Source: Oscillospiraceae bacterium
Lineage (GTDB): Bacteria > Bacillota_A > Clostridia > Saccharofermentanales > Saccharofermentanaceae
Length of the DNA stretch: 8,179 nucleotides
Assembly: GCA_902791885.1 (NCBI GenBank)
Contig: CADAXO010000074.1
Coordinates: forward strand, 1-8,179
Direction: 5' to 3'
Shown here: in pieces, positions 5,908 through 8,179 of the stretch
Position numbering within the stretch: the stretch's first letter is position 1
Layout: the number at the start of each line of letters is the position of its first letter
Program-made: the position numbers and the translations under genes
Notes under the pieces: model-generated
Told to the model about the DNA's origin: nothing
What the model saw: the letters and a program-made list of their open reading frames with translations, nothing else
Database searches by the model: none

Positions 5908-6965
5908 CCGGCAGTACCTTCCGAATCCGATCTTATTACTTCAAGCCGCTTCCTGAATATCTGCTCTGCTTCATCAGCATTTACGGTCTTTACGACCCAC
6001 TTCTTGGAATCATCTTCCTTAATATCAACTATCTCGATCAAATTATTACCGCTTCTTTCTATATTCTCATCCAAAATCCTCATGATGGATCTGGTTGAAA
6101 CTCCCTCAAGTTTGGTGGGAAGTCCCAAAAGGTCGTAGATCTTCGCAAGAGGAGCACGGCTCTTCTCATCAACACAGCTCATAAGACTTAATGCCAAAGC
6201 TTCGCCTTCGGAATAATTCATGAACCTGAAATAGCTTTCGATCGCTGAAGCCATCTCATTGCCCAATGTTAAAAGCTTGGGAGACACTTCATTGATTGAA
6301 TGTCTTAAGGCATATGTGTGATTGAGAAATTCTCTGACATTACCGTCCTTGACCAATTCAAGAAGGATATTGAGATTGCCCAGTATACCGAGCCTTATGA
6401 TGTCGGCATATCCGTTATGCTTGATCTTATCCGGAACGGTCTTTAGAAATGAAGGATCGATTATTACTGCCGCCGGCGTAAATGGAACCGATATAGCATT
6501 CTTAAACTTCTTGGAATTCAGATATGACTTCTTGGCCACGGCACCTTCGTACATGGAATCGGGAGTCGTGGGAACAGCCAGAAAGTTAATGCCGCCGTCA
6601 AAGATCGAAGCGCAGAAGCCCGTAACATCAAGTATTCCGCCTCCGCCAAATGCGATAAGCCAGTCATTTCTTCCGAATCCGAAGTCGACAAGATACTCAT
6701 AAACAGACATAGCCTCTGATAGTCCCTTCTGTCCTCCCTCGCATTCGATAGGGATAAGAACGGGTTTTACGCCCCTCTGAAGGAACTGATCTTCGAACTT
6801 ATTGTAGTAATAACCGCTTACAATGCGGTCAGTAACAATGGCTATCTTAACTGTCTTGGGATCAGCCCTTCTTCTGCCGTCAAAAATATAGGCAGAAGCG
6901 AATTTATCGGCCTCTCCTGTTCCGCAGTAACAATTGTACTCTAAATTAGTCTTAAGAATATCCAT
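5904..6965 (-). CDS. 3-dehydroquinate synthase-like protein lacking the zinc ligands
   Basis: 353 residues, no signal peptide, so cytoplasmic. The order of motifs follows the sugar phosphate cyclase/DHQS family: a nucleotide-binding part with IAFGGGGILDVTGF (104-117), GGINFLAVPTT (124-134), KFKNAISVPFTPAAVIIDPSFLKTVP (153-178), GYADIIRLGIL (185-195) and GNEMASAIE (235-243). The usual zinc ligands are changed: Glu of AEVIK is D188, His of GHTxGHAIE is N236 (the second His is S240), and His of HGEAVA is E253. The Arg of YRGI and the DSSVGGKT substrate loop are also altered (FDGGI, DSMYEGAVAKKS). Normal dehydroquinate formation is therefore unlikely. An iron-containing alcohol dehydrogenase relative is the main alternative, but that metal site would be lost too. 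No Shine-Dalgarno site precedes the ATG. The gene overlaps the M28-like gene by 4 nt. Confidence 0.82.
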   Translation of the reverse strand: MDILKTNLEYNCYCGTGEADKFASAYIFDGRRRADPKTVKIAIVTDRIVSGYYYNKFEDQFLQRGVKPVLIPIECEGGQKGLSEAMSVYEYLVDFGFGRNDWLIAFGGGGILDVTGFCASIFDGGINFLAVPTTPDSMYEGAVAKKSYLNSKKFKNAISVPFTPAAVIIDPSFLKTVPDKIKHNGYADIIRLGILGNLNILLELVKDGNVREFLNHTYALRHSINEVSPKLLTLGNEMASAIESYFRFMNYSEGEALALSLMSCVDEKSRAPLAKIYDLLGLPTKLEGVSTRSIMRILDENIERSGNNLIEIVDIKEDDSKKWVVKTVNADEAEQIFRKRLEVIRSDSEGTAG

Positions 6966-6972
6966 AATGAAT

Positions 6973-6981
6973 ATAATACCA
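6973..6981 (-). promoter_or_regulatory. Possible extended -10 promoter immediately before the DHQS-like gene
   Basis: TGGTATTAT on the minus strand, 7 nt before the ATG at 6965. It has the TGn extension and a 5-of-6 match to TATAAT, but no clear -35. If used, transcription would start at or next to the A of the start codon and give a leaderless message, which would agree with the absence of a Shine-Dalgarno site. The overlapping TATATT at 6970-6975 is an alternative. Confidence 0.35.
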
Positions 6982-7047
6982 CATTCGCACTAACAAACAT
7001 GACCATATTCAACGTTTACAATATCGGTCAGAGCACAACAATCCCTG

Positions 7048-7695
7048 TCAGTTATCAGATGCACTGAAATAATAATAATCATGACCGTTTGTACCATATC
7101 CCGGAAGCTGGTCGATCGTATACGGCTGTGAGTAATCTATCTCGGAATTAGTCTGATTAATCTGCATATCCGAATATCCCAACTGGAAGACGGTACCGTC
7201 ATAATCCTCCGGACAGGTAACAGTAATATAGACAGTCAGCGTATTATTATCTTCGTCTGTCTCAAAACCGTATGTCATCTGAACATCATAATGGTTTTCT
7301 CTGTAATCGAACTGAACACTGCCGGTCATATCCTCGTCCTCTGTAAGACTCGAAGAATCAAACTCGAAAGACCTTCCGGTATATCGGTCAAAGGCACTCT
7401 GCCACGTTGCAAGTCTGGCGCCTTCATCACGATCACTGAGATCAAATACATAGCAGCAGGTAATATCTTTATATCCGTCATGCTCCGCTGAAGATGACTC
7501 GGTAACAGATACATCAACACCGACATTGACCTCTGATATATCATTCTCACCGTCAGTCTGAACTGTTAACAGTTCAATATGCCCCTGCGGCGTAATAACC
7601 AGTCCCTGCTTCTCAAAAAAAGAAGGGTGTGAACACCCGGAAAGAAAGATCAAAGCGGATAATAATACTGCAGATACTGTCATCAAAGCCTTCAT
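7048..7695 (-). CDS. Small acidic lipoprotein, function not recognised
   Basis: 215 residues from the preferred ATG. The N-terminus MKALMTVSAVLLSALIFLSGC is a clean lipoprotein signal with lipobox LSGC (Cys21). The mature part is rich in Asp, Glu, Ser, Thr and Tyr. It has alternating strand-like segments, such as HYDVQMTYGFETDEDNNTLTVYITVTCP, that suggest a beta-sandwich, but I recognise no family. It has an adjacent Cys pair (80-81) and Cys161. The ATG at 7695 is preceded by AAAGGAG with a 9-nt spacer; the outer start at 7731 would put 12 charged, atypical residues before the signal peptide and has no site of its own. It is divergent from gltX. It stands 82 nt upstream of the DHQS-like gene with no visible terminator, so read-through into that operon is possible. 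Confidence 0.85.
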   Translation of the reverse strand: MKALMTVSAVLLSALIFLSGCSHPSFFEKQGLVITPQGHIELLTVQTDGENDISEVNVGVDVSVTESSSAEHDGYKDITCCYVFDLSDRDEGARLATWQSAFDRYTGRSFEFDSSSLTEDEDMTGSVQFDYRENHYDVQMTYGFETDEDNNTLTVYITVTCPEDYDGTVFQLGYSDMQINQTNSEIDYSQPYTIDQLPGYGTNGHDYYYFSASDN

Positions 7696-7704
7696 TACAA
7701 CAAG

Positions 7705-7711
7705 CTCCTTT
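7705..7711 (-). promoter_or_regulatory. Shine-Dalgarno site setting the small lipoprotein start
   Basis: AAAGGAG with a 9-nt spacer to the ATG at 7695. It is the longest match to the 16S rRNA tail in the window, and it places the start so that the protein opens directly with a normal signal peptide. Confidence 0.75.
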
Positions 7712-7727
7712 CTTGGGAATTGTATGC

Positions 7728-7748
7728 ACACTTATAGTGTCACAGTGT
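7728..7748. promoter_or_regulatory. Palindrome with repeats of AGTGT in the divergent region, possible operator
   Basis: ACACT-TAT-AGTGT (7728-7740) is a perfect 5-bp inverted repeat with a 3-nt centre, and a third AGTGT follows at 7744-7748. On the minus strand it covers TATAAG (7731-7736), a possible -10 for the lipoprotein gene. A repressor-type site is a reasonable guess; the arms are short, so chance is not excluded. Confidence 0.3.
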
Positions 7749-7825
7749 TTTTTTATAAATCAAGCAATAATTAACCCGTCCTATGTTGCTAAATCATCAC
7801 ATCAGGACCAATATGTTTAAAAAAG

Positions 7826-7834
7826 TGATAAAAT
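7826..7834 (+). promoter_or_regulatory. Possible extended -10 promoter of gltX
   Basis: TGATAAAAT: the TGn extension plus TAAAAT, a 5-of-6 match to TATAAT. Transcription would start near 7841, about 27 nt before the gltX ATG. A second -10-like TATAAA lies at 7843-7848. No strong -35 is seen for either. No T-box-like leader fits in this short gap. Confidence 0.4.
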
Positions 7835-7867
7835 ATGTTGTCTATAAATAAAAGAAAGGTTTCTAAT

Positions 7868-8179
7868 ATGCTTATCAGAACAAGATTTGCACCTTCTCCT
7901 ACAGGTTTTATGCACGTAGGTAATCTCAGAACAGCTCTTTATGAGTATCTTACAGCAAGACACGAGAACGGAACTTTCGTGCTTAGAATCGAAGATACTG
8001 ACCAGGAGCGTTATGTTGAAGGAGCTACGGATGTAATCTACAACACACTCAAGATCGCAGGAATCACTCACGACGAGGGGCCTGATGTAGGAGGTGATTA
8101 CGGTCCGTACGTTCAAAGTGAGCGTAAAGATATGTACAAGCCTTATGCCGAGCAGCTTGTAAAGGACGGCAAGGCTTAT
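7868..8179 (+). CDS. gltX: Glutamyl-tRNA synthetase (N-terminal 104 residues, runs off window)
   Basis: Class I aminoacyl-tRNA synthetase that charges tRNA-Glu, and in many Bacillota also tRNA-Gln for later amidation. The visible part opens with [24 protein letters not shown], which contains the FAPSPTG motif and the HIGH-type ATP-binding signature HVGN (H16). [10 protein letters not shown] (40-49) and [12 protein letters not shown] (79-90) follow, both characteristic of GltX. The KMSKS loop and the anticodon-binding domain lie beyond the window edge, so it cannot be said whether this is a discriminating or non-discriminating enzyme. The ATG is preceded by AAAGG (7855-7859) with an 8-nt spacer. 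It is the only plus-strand gene here and is divergent from the small lipoprotein gene. Confidence 0.97.
   Translation, partial: MLIRTRFAPSPTGFMHVGNLRTALYEYLTARHENGTFVLRIEDTDQERYVEGATDVIYNTLKIAGITHDEGPDVGGDYGPYVQSERKDMYKPYAEQLVKDGKAY

Noticed and set aside
5904..6965. Calling this gene aroB (3-dehydroquinate synthase)
   Set aside because: The overall motif order fits, but the zinc-binding Glu and both His residues are replaced, so a functional aroB label would mislead.
7696..7867. T-box or other riboswitch leader for gltX
   Set aside because: The predicted leader is only about 27 nt and holds no stem structure or terminator; there is no room for a T-box.
7817..8116. Open minus-strand frame of 99 codons
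   Set aside because: It is the antisense shadow of the highly conserved gltX N-terminus.

Overview
The window looks like ordinary chromosome from a Bacillota, most likely a clostridial gut or rumen-type bacterium. The grounds are family content and translation signals, not a database match: a DUF3048 (YerB-type) lipoprotein, an ApeA-type M18 aminopeptidase, several lipobox signal peptides, and strong GGAG/GAGGT Shine-Dalgarno sites about 6 nt from the start codon. There is no tRNA, rRNA, CRISPR array, insertion sequence or phage gene. Seven genes lie on the minus strand and one, gltX, on the plus strand at the right edge. The two outermost genes run off the window.

Read in the direction of minus-strand transcription (right to left), the first gene is an unrecognised small acidic lipoprotein (7048-7695), divergent from gltX (7868 onward). 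Next is a two-gene unit joined by a 4-nt ATGA overlap: a 3-dehydroquinate-synthase-like cytoplasmic protein (5904-6965) and an M28-peptidase-like lipoprotein (4741-5907). A DUF3048 lipoprotein (3410-4621) follows. It has its own extended -10 promoter and ends in a 12-bp-stem terminator at 3328-3368. The last group is a tightly packed three-gene operon: a membrane-anchored PP2C-like protein with an outside SH3-like domain (1724-3277), the M18 aminopeptidase (298-1722), and the N-terminus of an MTA/SAH-deaminase-type amidohydrolase (1-288).

The most notable point is that three of the seven minus-strand genes encode proteins that keep an enzyme fold's sequence signature but have lost metal-binding and catalytic residues. 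The PP2C-like protein has lost all three metal aspartates that can be aligned. The M28-like lipoprotein keeps one metal site (His, Asp, Asp) but has lost the catalytic Glu and both remaining ligands of the other. The DHQS-like protein has lost all three zinc ligands (E to D, H to N, H to E). They are best read as candidate pseudoenzymes with binding, sensing or scaffolding roles, or as enzymes with changed chemistry. By contrast the M18 peptidase keeps every expected catalytic residue, and the truncated gltX and amidohydrolase keep those visible in the window.

Four start codons were moved 12-36 nt inside the longest reading frame, because a good Shine-Dalgarno site precedes the internal ATG and none, or only a weak one, precedes the outer start. 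No stretch longer than 300 bases lacks a gene; the longest gap is the 172-nt divergent region 7696-7867.
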